A DNA stretch of 64,000 nt from Myroides oncorhynchi (GTDB lineage Bacteria; Bacteroidota; Bacteroidia; Flavobacteriales; Flavobacteriaceae), in NCBI RefSeq assembly GCF_020905415.1, contig NZ_JAJJMP010000001.1, positions 2,491,501 to 2,555,500 of the forward strand, written 5' to 3'. The position numbers and the translations under genes are program-made. Every line of letters begins with the position of its first letter. Position 1 is the first letter of the stretch. Below the pieces are notes generated by a model that was not told the DNA's origin, did no database searches, and saw nothing but the letters and a program-made list of their open reading frames with translations. Below are positions 57,001 to 64,000 of this stretch, in pieces.

Positions 57001-60000
57001 AGGTAAGACTATTGCTCAAAACAGCGTATTTGTAACAAACCTTACAGAGAACAGTGAGTTTGTCACTAAGCTTGTGGAGAACAAGGAGTTCATCACAAAG
57101 TTAGGAGACAATATCGAGTTTGTAGAGCATATCACCAATAACAATGAGTTTGTTGAGAACATCATCAACAAGTTAGAGGGAAAATACGGAAACGTAGGAT
57201 ATGACGTATCTAAGAAAGAATTCTTCTATATCGATGCGACAGGACAGGTACAACCAATCTCATGGTCAGATCTAGATACGGTAAACATATCATTTGGTTT
57301 TGACCCAGCTAAAGAGAATTTAGTAATTACAGATTCAAAAGGACATACCGTACAAATTACAACAGATGAGCTAGGTAAGACTATTGCTCAAAACAGCGTA
57401 TTTGTAACAAATCTTACAGAGAACAGTGAGTTTGTAACTAAGCTTGTGGAGAACAAGGAGTTTATCACTAAGTTAGGAGACAATATCGAGTTTGTAGAGC
57501 ATATCACTAATAACAATGAGTTTGTTGAGAACATCATCAACAAGTTAGAGGGGAAATACGGAAATGTAGGATATGACGTAGCTAAGAAAGAATTCTTCTA
57601 TATCGATGCAACAGGACAAGTACAGCCAATCTCATGGTCAGATCTAGATACAGTAAATATATCATTTGGTTTTGACCCAGCTAAAGAGAACCTAGTAATC
57701 ACAGATTCAAAAGGACATACCGTACAAATTACAACAGATGAGCTAGGTAAGACTATTGCTCAAAACAGCGTATTTGTAACAAACCTTACAGAGAACAGTG
57801 AGTTTGTCACTAAGCTTGTGGAGAACAAGGAGTTCATCACAAAGTTAGGAGACAATATCGAGTTTGTAGAGCATATCACCAATAACAATGAGTTTGTTGA
57901 GAACATCATCAACAAGTTAGAGGGAAAATACGGAAACGTAGGATATGACGTATCTAAGAAAGAATTCTTCTATATCGATGTAACAGGACAAGTACAGCCA
58001 ATCTCATGGTCAGATCTAGATACAGTAAATATATCATTTGGTTTTGACCCAGCTAAAGAGAACCTAGTAATCACAGATTCAAAAGGACATACAGTACAAA
58101 TTACAACAGATGAGCTAGGTAAGACTATTGCTCAAAACAGCGTATTTGTAACAAACCTTACAGAGAACAGTGAGTTTGTAACTAAGCTTGTGGAGAACAA
58201 GGAGTTTATCACTAAGTTAGGAGACAATATCGAGTTTGTAGAGCATATCACTAACAACAATGAGTTTGTTGAGAACATCATCAATAAGTTAGAGGGGAAA
58301 TACGGAAACGTAGGATATAATTCTTCTACACAGGAGTTCTATTACATTAAGGAGGATGGTACCCTTGAATCTATTAATTGGAAAGATATTGTAGAAAAGT
58401 TCGAAGCAATTACAACAATTGTAGCTGAAGAAGTAGCAGGAAAACGCACAGGAAACTACGATTACTTTAACGAGGATCGCGCTACAGCAGGATATGCACC
58501 AATGCGTATTTCAGTAGTTAGTGATGTACAGAATAATTTTGAAGAGATTATCAACAAGAAAGAAGTACAAGAGATCTTAAATAAATATGTAACCGAGAAC
58601 ATTGAAGGGAATGTTACTTATGAGGGTGGTAAGTTCTATGTGACAGTAAAAGAAGGTGATGTTTATAAAACGGAGGAGATCAATATTAATGATCTAGTGA
58701 AGTTTGCAGAGACAGAAACTACTTTAGTTGCTCAGAAAGATGGCGATGGTAAGTTAACAGGAAAGTATACTTATACCAATGAGAAGAATGTAGTTACAGA
58801 GATTGATGTAATTCAGTCAGTTATAGATAATAGCAAAACTATATTTGAGGATAACTCAATTATCAAAGAGATAATCAATCAAATAGAGAAAGAAGCAGGA
58901 CCTGGTACAGTAACAGTGGTGGAGAAAGACGGTGACTTTATCTTTAATTGGAAGGATGCCACAGGAAAAGAACACACCACAACTATAAAAGAGCTTGTAT
59001 CTAAGTTTGAAACATTGACATCATTGACAGGGTCAAATGATGGAGATAAAGCTTTATTGGTATATAAAGATGAAGACAATGCTATTCAGAATGTAGATTT
59101 AACAGTCTTATTACAAAATAGTAATGTATTCCAAGAATTCTTGAAAAACTTTGTAAGCTCGGTAAGTGTAGATCAAACGATTACCACAATTGTAGCTGAA
59201 GAAGTAGCAGGAAAACGCACAGGAAACTACGATTACTTTAACGAGGATCGCGCTACAGCAGGATATGCACCAATGCGTATTTCAGTAGTTAGTGATGTAC
59301 AGAATAATTTTGAAGAGATTATCAACAAGAAAGAAGTACAAGAGATCTTAAATAAATATGTAACCGAGAACATTGAAGGGAATGTTACTTATGAGGGTGG
59401 TAAGTTCTATGTGACAGTAAAAGAAGGTGATGTTTATAAAACGGAGGAGATCAATATTAATGATCTAGTGAAGTTTGCAGAGACAGAAACTACTTTAGTT
59501 GCTCAGAAAGATGGCGATGGTAAGTTAACAGGAAAGTATACTTATACCAATGAGAAGAATGTAGTTACAGAGATTGATGTAATTCAGTCAGTTATAGATA
59601 ATAGCAAAACTATATTTGAGGATAACTCAATTATCAAAGAGATAATCAATCAAATAGAGAAAGAAGCAGGACCTGGTACAGTAACAGTGGTGGAGAAAGA
59701 CGGTGACTTTATCTTTAATTGGAAGGATGCCACAGGAAAAGAACACACCACAACTATAAAAGAGCTTGTATCTAAGTTTGAAACATTGACATCATTGACA
59801 GGGTCAAATGATGGAGATAAAGCTTTATTGGTATATAAAGATGAAGACAATGCTATTCAGAATGTAGATTTAACAGTCTTATTACAAAATAGTAATGTAT
59901 TCCAAGAATTCTTGAAAAACTTTGTAAGCTCGGTAAGTGTAGATCAAACGATTACCACAATTGTAGCTGAAGAAGTAGCAGGAAAACGCACAGGAAACTA

Positions 60001-63000
60001 CGATTACTTTAACGAGGATCGCGCTACAGCAGGATATGCACCAATGCGTATTTCAGTAGTTAGTGATGTACAGAATAATTTTGAAGAGATTATCAACAAG
60101 AAAGAAGTACAAGAGATCTTAAATAAATATGTAACCGAGAACATTGAAGGGAATGTTACTTATGAGGGTGGTAAGTTCTATGTGACAGTAAAAGAAGGTG
60201 ATGTTTATAAAACGGAGGAGATCAATATTAATGATCTAGTGAAGTTTGCAGAGACAGAAACTACTTTAGTTGCTCAGAAAGATGGCGATGGTAAGTTAAC
60301 AGGAAAGTATACTTATACCAATGAGAAGAATGTAGTTACAGAGATTGATGTAATTCAGTCAGTTATAGATAATAGCAAAACTATATTTGAGGATAACTCA
60401 ATTATCAAAGAGATAATCAATCAAATAGAGAAAGAAGCAGGACCTGGTACAGTAACAGTGGTGGAGAAAGACGGTGACTTTATCTTTAATTGGAAGGATG
60501 CCACAGGAAAAGAACACACCACAACTATAAAAGAGCTTGTATCTAAGTTTGAAACATTGACATCATTGACAGGGTCAAATGATGGAGATAAAGCTTTATT
60601 GGTATATAAAGATGAAGACAATGCTATTCAGAATGTAGATTTAACAGTCTTATTACAAAATAGTAATGTATTCCAAGAATTCTTGAAAAATTTTGTAAGC
60701 TCGGTAAGTGTAGATCAAACGATTACAACAATTGTAGCTGAAGAAGTAGCAGGAAAACGCACAGGAAACTACGATTACTTTAACGAGGATCGCGCTACAG
60801 CAGGATATGCACCAATGCGTATTTCAGTAGTTAGTGATGTACAGAATAATTTTGAAGAGATTATCAACAAGAAAGAAGTACAAGAGATCTTAAATAAATA
60901 TGTAACCGAGAACATTGAAGGGAATGTTACTTATGAGGGTGGTAAGTTCTATGTGACAGTAAAAGAAGGTGATGTTTATAAAACGGAGGAGATCAATATT
61001 AATGATCTAGTGAAGTTTGCAGAGACAGAAACTACTTTAGTTGCTCAGAAAGATGGCGATGGTAAGTTAACAGGAAAGTATACTTATACCAATGAGAAGA
61101 ATGTAGTTACAGAGATTGATGTAATTCAGTCAGTTATAGATAATAGCAAAACTATATTTGAGGATAACTCAATTATCAAAGAGATAATCAATCAAATAGA
61201 GAAAGAAGCAGGACCTGGTACAGTAACAGTGGTGGAGAAAGACGGTGACTTTATCTTTAATTGGAAGGATGCCACAGGAAAAGAACACACCACAACTATA
61301 AAAGAGCTTGTATCTAAGTTTGAAACATTGACATCATTGACAGGGTCAAATGATGGAGATAAAGCTTTATTGGTATATAAAGATGAAGACAATGCTATTC
61401 AGAATGTAGATTTAACAGTCTTATTACAAAATAGTAATGTATTCCAAGAATTCTTGAAAAATTTTGTAAGCTCGGTAAGTGTAGATCAAACGATTACAAC
61501 AATTGTAGCTGAAGAAGTAGCAGGAAAACGCACAGGAAACTACGATTACTTTAACGAGGATCGCGCTACAGCAGGATATGCACCAATGCGTATTTCAGTA
61601 GTTAGTGATGTACAGAATAATTTTGAAGAGATTATCAACAAGAAAGAAGTACAAGAGATCTTAAATAAATATGTAACCGAGAACATTGAAGGGAATGTTA
61701 CTTATGAGGGTGGTAAGTTCTATGTGACAGTAAAAGAAGGTGATGTTTATAAAACGGAGGAGATCAATATTAATGATCTAGTGAAGTTTGCAGAGACAGA
61801 AACTACTTTAGTTGCTCAGAAAGATGGCGATGGTAAGTTAACAGGAAAGTATACTTATACCAATGAGAAGAATGTAGTTACAGAGATTGATGTAATTCAG
61901 TCAGTTATAGATAATAGCAAAACTATATTTGAGGATAACTCAATTATCAAAGAGATAATCAATCAAATAGAGAAAGAAGCAGGACCTGGTACAGTAACAG
62001 TGGTGGAGAAAGACGGTGACTTTATCTTTAATTGGAAGGATGCCACAGGAAAAGAACACACCACAACTATAAAAGAGCTTGTATCTAAGTTTGAAACATT
62101 GACATCATTGACAGGGTCAAATGATGGAGATAAAGCTTTATTGGTATATAAAGATGAAGACAATGCTATTCAGAATGTAGATTTAACAGTCTTATTACAA
62201 AATAGTAATGTATTCCAAGAATTCTTGAAAAACTTTGTAAGCTCGGTAAGTGTAGATCAAACGATTACCACAATTGTAGCTGAAGAAGTAGCAGGAAAAC
62301 GCACAGGAAACTACGATTACTTTAACGAGGATCGCGCTACAGCAGGATATGCACCAATGCGTATTTCAGTAGTTAGTGATGTACAGAATAATTTTGAAGA
62401 GATTATCAACAAGAAAGAAGTACAAGAGATCTTAAATAAATATGTAACCGAGAACATTGAAGGGAATGTTACTTATGAGGGTGGTAAGTTCTATGTGACA
62501 GTAAAAGAAGGTGATGTTTATAAAACGGAGGAGATCAATATTAATGATCTAGTGAAGTTTGCAGAGACAGAAACTACTTTAGTTGCTCAGAAAGATGGCG
62601 ATGGTAAGTTAACAGGAAAGTATACTTATACCAATGAGAAGAATGTAGTTACAGAGATTGATGTAATTCAGTCAGTTATAGATAATAGCAAAACTATATT
62701 TGAGGATAACTCAATTATCAAAGAGATAATCAATCAAATAGAGAAAGAAGCAGGACCTGGTACAGTAACAGTAGTGGAGAAAGACGGTGACTTTATCTTT
62801 AATTGGAAGGACAAAGATAATAAGCCAGTAGAAAAGAGTCTTAAAGAACTAATTAAAGAGAATTCAATTATAGCTAACTTAGTTACTAGAGATAATGGTA
62901 ATAAAGGTAATGTTAAGGCTGGATTTGTATTTAAAGACGGTACTAATAATGCAGAGGTTGTTTTTGCTGAGACATTGACTGAGCTTGAGAAAGGTTATAG

Positions 63001-64000
63001 TAAACATGTTGTTGGTACAGAAGAGATAGAGCTTAAAGAATATTACTTTATAGATGAGAGAGAAGAAAGAGATGATGTTGTTATTAAAGTTTCAGAAACT
63101 ATCATTGATGAGTTTGATAAATTAGTTAAGTTCGATAATGTCAAGAATACTTTAAACACTTTTATTTCTAATGCTGCAGGAGATGTATCTGTTGTAAAAG
63201 TAGGTGAGGATATAATTATCAAAAGTAAAGGTGGTTTAGAAGTTAATTTATCTGACGAAATTAGAAATAAACAAACAGTAACAACTTTAGAATCTGTTAA
63301 GTATCCTGTGTATGTTTATCTAGACACTAATGCTAATAAGCAAATCGAGAGCGAAGTTAAATTCACAGATGAAGAGCTATTAGCTAAAGGATATTCTTAT
63401 TTAGGTAAGGATTATATGGCTACTAAATATGTTTATACAAATGAGAAAGATGAGCAAAAAGAGATCAAAGGAAGCGATTTGTTTGGTGGAGGATCTGAAG
63501 ATGGAAACAATACTATTGAGACATTAACTTCTTTATCTTTTGATGATAAGTATGGTGAAGATGCAGCTAATGGTATAGTGGCTAGACCTGCTTTAGTTTA
63601 TGAAGATGAGAAGAAAAATTCAACACCAATATTTATTGATCAATTGTTCCAATCATCAGAGACAATTACTAGTTTAAAAGCAGATGATACAAAAAGAGCG
63701 TTAGTCTATAAAAATGAGGAAGAGAAGGAAAGCTATATTTCTTATGATGGAATTGTACAAGAACCTTGGTATACTGGAAATGATGTACAAGCAACTAAGA
63801 ATAACCAAGATATCTATACAATGGGATGGGTTGGAATTGGTTATAAAGAGAAATCAGGTGCTCCTAATGAGAGATTACGTGTAAATGGAAGTATTACAGC
63901 AACAAATAGTTACTATGCTGATTATGTATTTGAAAGTTACTTTGATGGGTATTCTTCATTGAAATATGATTATAAGTTTAATGACTTAAGTTCTGTTGAT
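54044..64000 (+). CDS. Giant secreted repeat protein (adhesin-like), 5' part
   Basis: An uninterrupted frame of 3319 codons runs from ATG 54044 to the window end, so the gene is incomplete. Residues 1–19 are a signal peptide (MIKKIIPLAALFFSGYVSA, cleavage before QVGIGVKKPSEA). The head, with ATMLDVSAKDKGVLLPRVTL, LLVYNLGSANMKAGFYYWYQ and KWAALM, is typical of Bacteroidota surface and tail-fibre-like proteins. From residue 135 on it consists of two tandem repeat families, A (54446–58318) and B (58415–62811). The last region has GWVGIGYKEKSGAPNERLRV, NGSITATNSYYADYVFESYF and DGYSS, resembling the tail region of the same group. Acidic overall, almost free of cysteine. Function is inferred to be surface adhesion; the secretion route is not visible here. 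Confidence 0.85.
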   Translation, partial: MIKKIIPLAALFFSGYVSAQVGIGVKKPSEATMLDVSAKDKGVLLPRVTLISDTDTVTIKGQHIESLLVYNLGSANMKAGFYYWYQNKWAALMSGSTFTDTTNKTFTISDDKEKLVITDSQNNTVSLAIKDIANNSVFITNLTENKEFITKLGDNIEFVEHITNNNEFVENIINKLEGKYGNVGYDVSKKEFFYIDATGQVQPISWSDLDTVNISFGFDPAKENLVITDSKGHTVQITTDELGKTIAQNSVFVTNLTENSEFVTKLVENKEFITKLGDNIEFVEHITNNNEFVENIINKLEGKYGNVGYDVSKKEFFYIDATGQVQPISWSDLDTVNISFGFDPAKENLVITDSKGHTVQITTDELGKTIAQNSVFVTNLTENSEFVTKLVENKEFITKLGDNIEFVEHITNNNEFVENIINKLEGKYGNVGYDVSKKEFFYIDATGQVQPISWSDLDTVNISFGFDPAKENLVITDSKGHTVQITTDELGKTIAQNSVFVTNLTENSEFVTKLVENKEFITKLGDNIEFVEHITNNNEFVENIINKLEGKYGNVGYDVSKKEFFYIDATGQVQPISWSDLDTVNISFGFDPAKENLVITDSKGHTVQITTDELGKTIAQNSVFVTNLTENSEFVTKLVENKEFITKLGDNIEFVEHITNNNEFVENIINKLEGKYGNVGYDVSKKEFFYIDATGQVQPISWSDLDTVNISFGFDPAKENLVITDSKGHTVQITTDELGKTIAQNSVFVTNLTENSEFVTKLVENKEFITKLGDNIEFVEHITNNNEFVENIINKLEGKYGNVGYDVSKKEFFYIDATGQVQPISWSDLDTVNISFGFDPAKENLVITDSKGHTVQITTDELGKTIAQNSVFVTNLTENSEFVTKLVENKEFITKLGDNIEFVEHITNNNEFVENIINKLEGKYGNVGYDVAKKEFFYIDATGQVQPISWSDLDTVNISFGFDPAKENLVITDSKGHTVQITTDELGKTIAQNSVFVTNLTENSEFVTKLVENKEFITKLGDNIEFVEHITNNNEFVENIINKLEGKYGNVGYDVSKKEFFYIDATGQVQPISWSDLDTVNISFGFDPAKENLVITDSKGHTVQITTDELGKTIAQNSVFVTNLTENSEFVTKLVENKEFITKLGDNIEFVEHITNNNEFVENIINKLEGKYGNVGYDVAKKEFFYIDATGQVQPISWSDLDTVNISFGFDPAKENLVITDSKGHTVQITTDELGKTIAQNSVFVTNLTENSEFVTKLVENKEFITKLGDNIEFVEHITNNNEFVENIINKLEGKYGNVGYDVSKKEFFYIDVTGQVQPISWSDLDTVNISFGFDPAKENLVITDSKGHTVQITTDELGKTIAQNSVFVTNLTENSEFVTKLVENKEFITKLGDNIEFVEHITNNNEFVENIINKLEGKYGNVGYNSSTQEFYYIKEDGTLESINWKDIVEKFEAITTIVAEEVAGKRTGNYDYFNEDRATAGYAPMRISVVSDVQNNFEEIINKKEVQEILNKYVTENIEGNVTYEGGKFYVTVKEGDVYKTEEININDLVKFAETETTLVAQKDGDGKLTGKYTYTNEKNVVTEIDVIQSVIDNSKTIFEDNSIIKEIINQIEKEAGPGTVTVVEKDGDFIFNWKDATGKEHTTTIKELVSKFETLTSLTGSNDGDKALLVYKDEDNAIQNVDLTVLLQNSNVFQEFLKNFVSSVSVDQTITTIVAEEVAGKRTGNYDYFNEDRATAGYAPMRISVVSDVQNNFEEIINKKEVQEILNKYVTENIEGNVTYEGGKFYVTVKEGDVYKTEEININDLVKFAETETTLVAQKDGDGKLTGKYTYTNEKNVVTEIDVIQSVIDNSKTIFEDNSIIKEIINQIEKEAGPGTVTVVEKDGDFIFNWKDATGKEHTTTIKELVSKFETLTSLTGSNDGDKALLVYKDEDNAIQNVDLTVLLQNSNVFQEFLKNFVSSVSVDQTITTIVAEEVAGKRTGNYDYFNEDRATAGYAPMRISVVSDVQNNFEEIINKKEVQEILNKYVTENIEGNVTYEGGKFYVTVKEGDVYKTEEININDLVKFAETETTLVAQKDGDGKLTGKYTYTNEKNVVTEIDVIQSVIDNSKTIFEDNSIIKEIINQIEKEAGPGTVTVVEKDGDFIFNWKDATGKEHTTTIKELVSKFETLTSLTGSNDGDKALLVYKDEDNAIQNVDLTVLLQNSNVFQEFLKNFVSSVSVDQTITTIVAEEVAGKRTGNYDYFNEDRATAGYAPMRISVVSDVQNNFEEIINKKEVQEILNKYVTENIEGNVTYEGGKFYVTVKEGDVYKTEEININDLVKFAETETTLVAQKDGDGKLTGKYTYTNEKNVVTEIDVIQSVIDNSKTIFEDNSIIKEIINQIEKEAGPGTVTVVEKDGDFIFNWKDATGKEHTTTIKELVSKFETLTSLTGSNDGDKALLVYKDEDNAIQNVDLTVLLQNSNVFQEFLKNFVSSVSVDQTITTIVAEEVAGKRTGNYDYFNEDRATAGYAPMRISVVSDVQNNFEEIINKKEVQEILNKYVTENIEGNVTYEGGKFYVTVKEGDVYKTEEININDLVKFAETETTLVAQKDGDGKLTGKYTYTNEKNVVTEIDVIQSVIDNSKTIFEDNSIIKEIINQIEKEAGPGTVTVVEKDGDFIFNWKDATGKEHTTTIKELVSKFETLTSLTGSNDGDKALLVYKDEDNAIQNVDLTVLLQNSNVFQEFLKNFVSSVSVDQTITTIVAEEVAGKRTGNYDYFNEDRATAGYAPMRISVVSDVQNNFEEIINKKEVQEILNKYVTENIEGNVTYEGGKFYVTVKEGDVYKTEEININDLVKFAETETTLVAQKDGDGKLTGKYTYTNEKNVVTEIDVIQSVIDNSKTIFEDNSIIKEIINQIEKEAGPGTVTVVEKDGDFIFNWKDKDNKPVEKSLKELIKENSIIANLVTRDNGNKGNVKAGFVFKDGTNNAEVVFAETLTELEKGYSKHVVGTEEIELKEYYFIDEREERDDVVIKVSETIIDEFDKLVKFDNVKNTLNTFISNAAGDVSVVKVGEDIIIKSKGGLEVNLSDEIRNKQTVTTLESVKYPVYVYLDTNANKQIESEVKFTDEELLAKGYSYLGKDYMATKYVYTNEKDEQKEIKGSDLFGGGSEDGNNTIETLTSLSFDDKYGEDAANGIVARPALVYEDEKKNSTPIFIDQLFQSSETITSLKADDTKRALVYKNEEEKESYISYDGIVQEPWYTGNDVQATKNNQDIYTMGWVGIGYKEKSGAPNERLRVNGSITATNSYYADYVFESYFDGYSSLKYDYKFNDLSSVD
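54446..58318 (+). repeat. Repeat array A: 372-bp (124-residue) units
   Basis: One short unit (54446–54787, 342 bp), nine full 372-bp units starting at 54788, 55160, 55532, 55904, 56276, 56648, 57020, 57392 and 57764, and a partial one from 58136. The first unit is 30 bases short because it lacks one decapeptide. Units starting at 54788, 55160, 55532 and 55904 look identical at nucleotide level. Each unit encodes five decapeptides (NSVFVTNLTE, NSEFVTKLVE, NKEFITKLGD, NIEFVEHITN, NNEFVENIIN), then KLEGKYGNVGYDVSKKEFFY and a beta-rich stretch ending KGHTVQITTDELGKTIAQ. Confidence 0.93.
58415..62811 (+). repeat. Repeat array B: 771-bp (257-residue) units
   Basis: Five full units start at 58415, 59186, 59957, 60728 and 61499. 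A sixth (62270–62811) is cut where NWKDATGKEH changes to NWKDKDNKPV. Units differ by only a few bases: the junctions after units 3 and 4 read AAATTTTG and ATTACAAC, those after 1, 2 and 5 read AAACTTTG and ATTACCAC. Each unit encodes TIVAEEVAGKRTGNYDYFNE, a helix–hairpin block with NVTYEGGKFYVTVKEGD, then a second one with TVTVVEKDGDFIFNWKD. Confidence 0.93.

Noticed and set aside
58879..62163. Five identical 66-residue minus-strand open frames spaced 771 bases apart
   Set aside because: They are antisense shadows of the B repeats of the giant gene; identity follows from the repeat, and there is no promoter or family match.
54446..62811. Tandem array considered as CRISPR
   Set aside because: Units are 372 and 771 bp, in frame, coding and without short repeats plus unique spacers. 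No cas genes are nearby.
54044..64000. Repeat array considered as a non-coding satellite or assembly artefact
   Set aside because: Both unit lengths are multiples of three and the frame is open over 3319 codons, with differences between units; an artefact in copy number remains possible.

Overview
The window is a stretch of AT-rich bacterial chromosome. The protein set points to the Bacteroidota, family Flavobacteriaceae: a rel–fur–purA cluster, DUF349 and OstA-like proteins, an SpoIIM/DUF4129/DUF4350/MoxR/DUF58 envelope operon, and TAnnTTTG-type promoter boxes. A Myroides-like organism fits, but the genus cannot be proved from sequence reading alone. No rRNA, tRNA, CRISPR array or intact insertion sequence was recognised.

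Layout. Position 1–1.0 kb is the 3' end of a FlaA1/CapD-type nucleotide-sugar dehydratase. 1.3–2.7 kb is metK, preceded by a promoter and a SAM-II-like riboswitch candidate. 3.0–4.4 kb holds two different beta-carbonic anhydrases in tandem. 4.4–7 kb holds a LETM1-like protein and a RimB–RimK-type fusion. 7–8.4 kb is a gene-poor stretch with a dispersed repeat and a gene remnant. 8.5–15 kb carries clpC, divergent from gyrA and a secreted TPR protein. 15–26.5 kb is a long minus-strand housekeeping region: DUF349, aroE, TPR, class III aminotransferase, OstA-like, purA, fur and rel. 26.5–28 kb is gene-poor and carries a perfect long hairpin and a gene broken by one stop codon. 28–36 kb holds a GNAT enzyme and a complete iron/corrinoid-type uptake locus: an AraC regulator divergent from a TonB receptor, binding protein, permease and ATPase, followed by an MFS exporter. 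36.5–39.6 kb holds a second GNAT and a WG/Sel1 repeat protein. 39.7–48.2 kb is the MoxR/DUF58 envelope cluster with divergent RDD and TRIC genes. 48.5–53.4 kb carries a divergent sodium:solute-symporter-like protein, a small membrane ORF, a short MscS channel, Maf, a KdsC-like phosphatase, a DUF2520 protein and a group III truncated haemoglobin.

The last 10 kb (54044 to the window end, still open) is one giant secreted repeat protein of at least 3319 residues. It has a signal peptide and a GIG..P..LDV..KGVLLPR head. Eleven 124-residue units (372 bp) follow; they are themselves built around decapeptide repeats. Then come five full 257-residue units (771 bp) and a partial sixth, and a C-terminal region with an LRVNGSITA...YVFE..FDG motif. 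The repeats are nearly identical at nucleotide level and show higher-order duplication, so the array looks recently amplified or homogenised.

The main points for follow-up are the giant array and its nested architecture, the metK leader with a competing hairpin, the inverted dispersed repeat shared by two intergenic regions, and the long hairpin whose core recurs near 7.77 kb.
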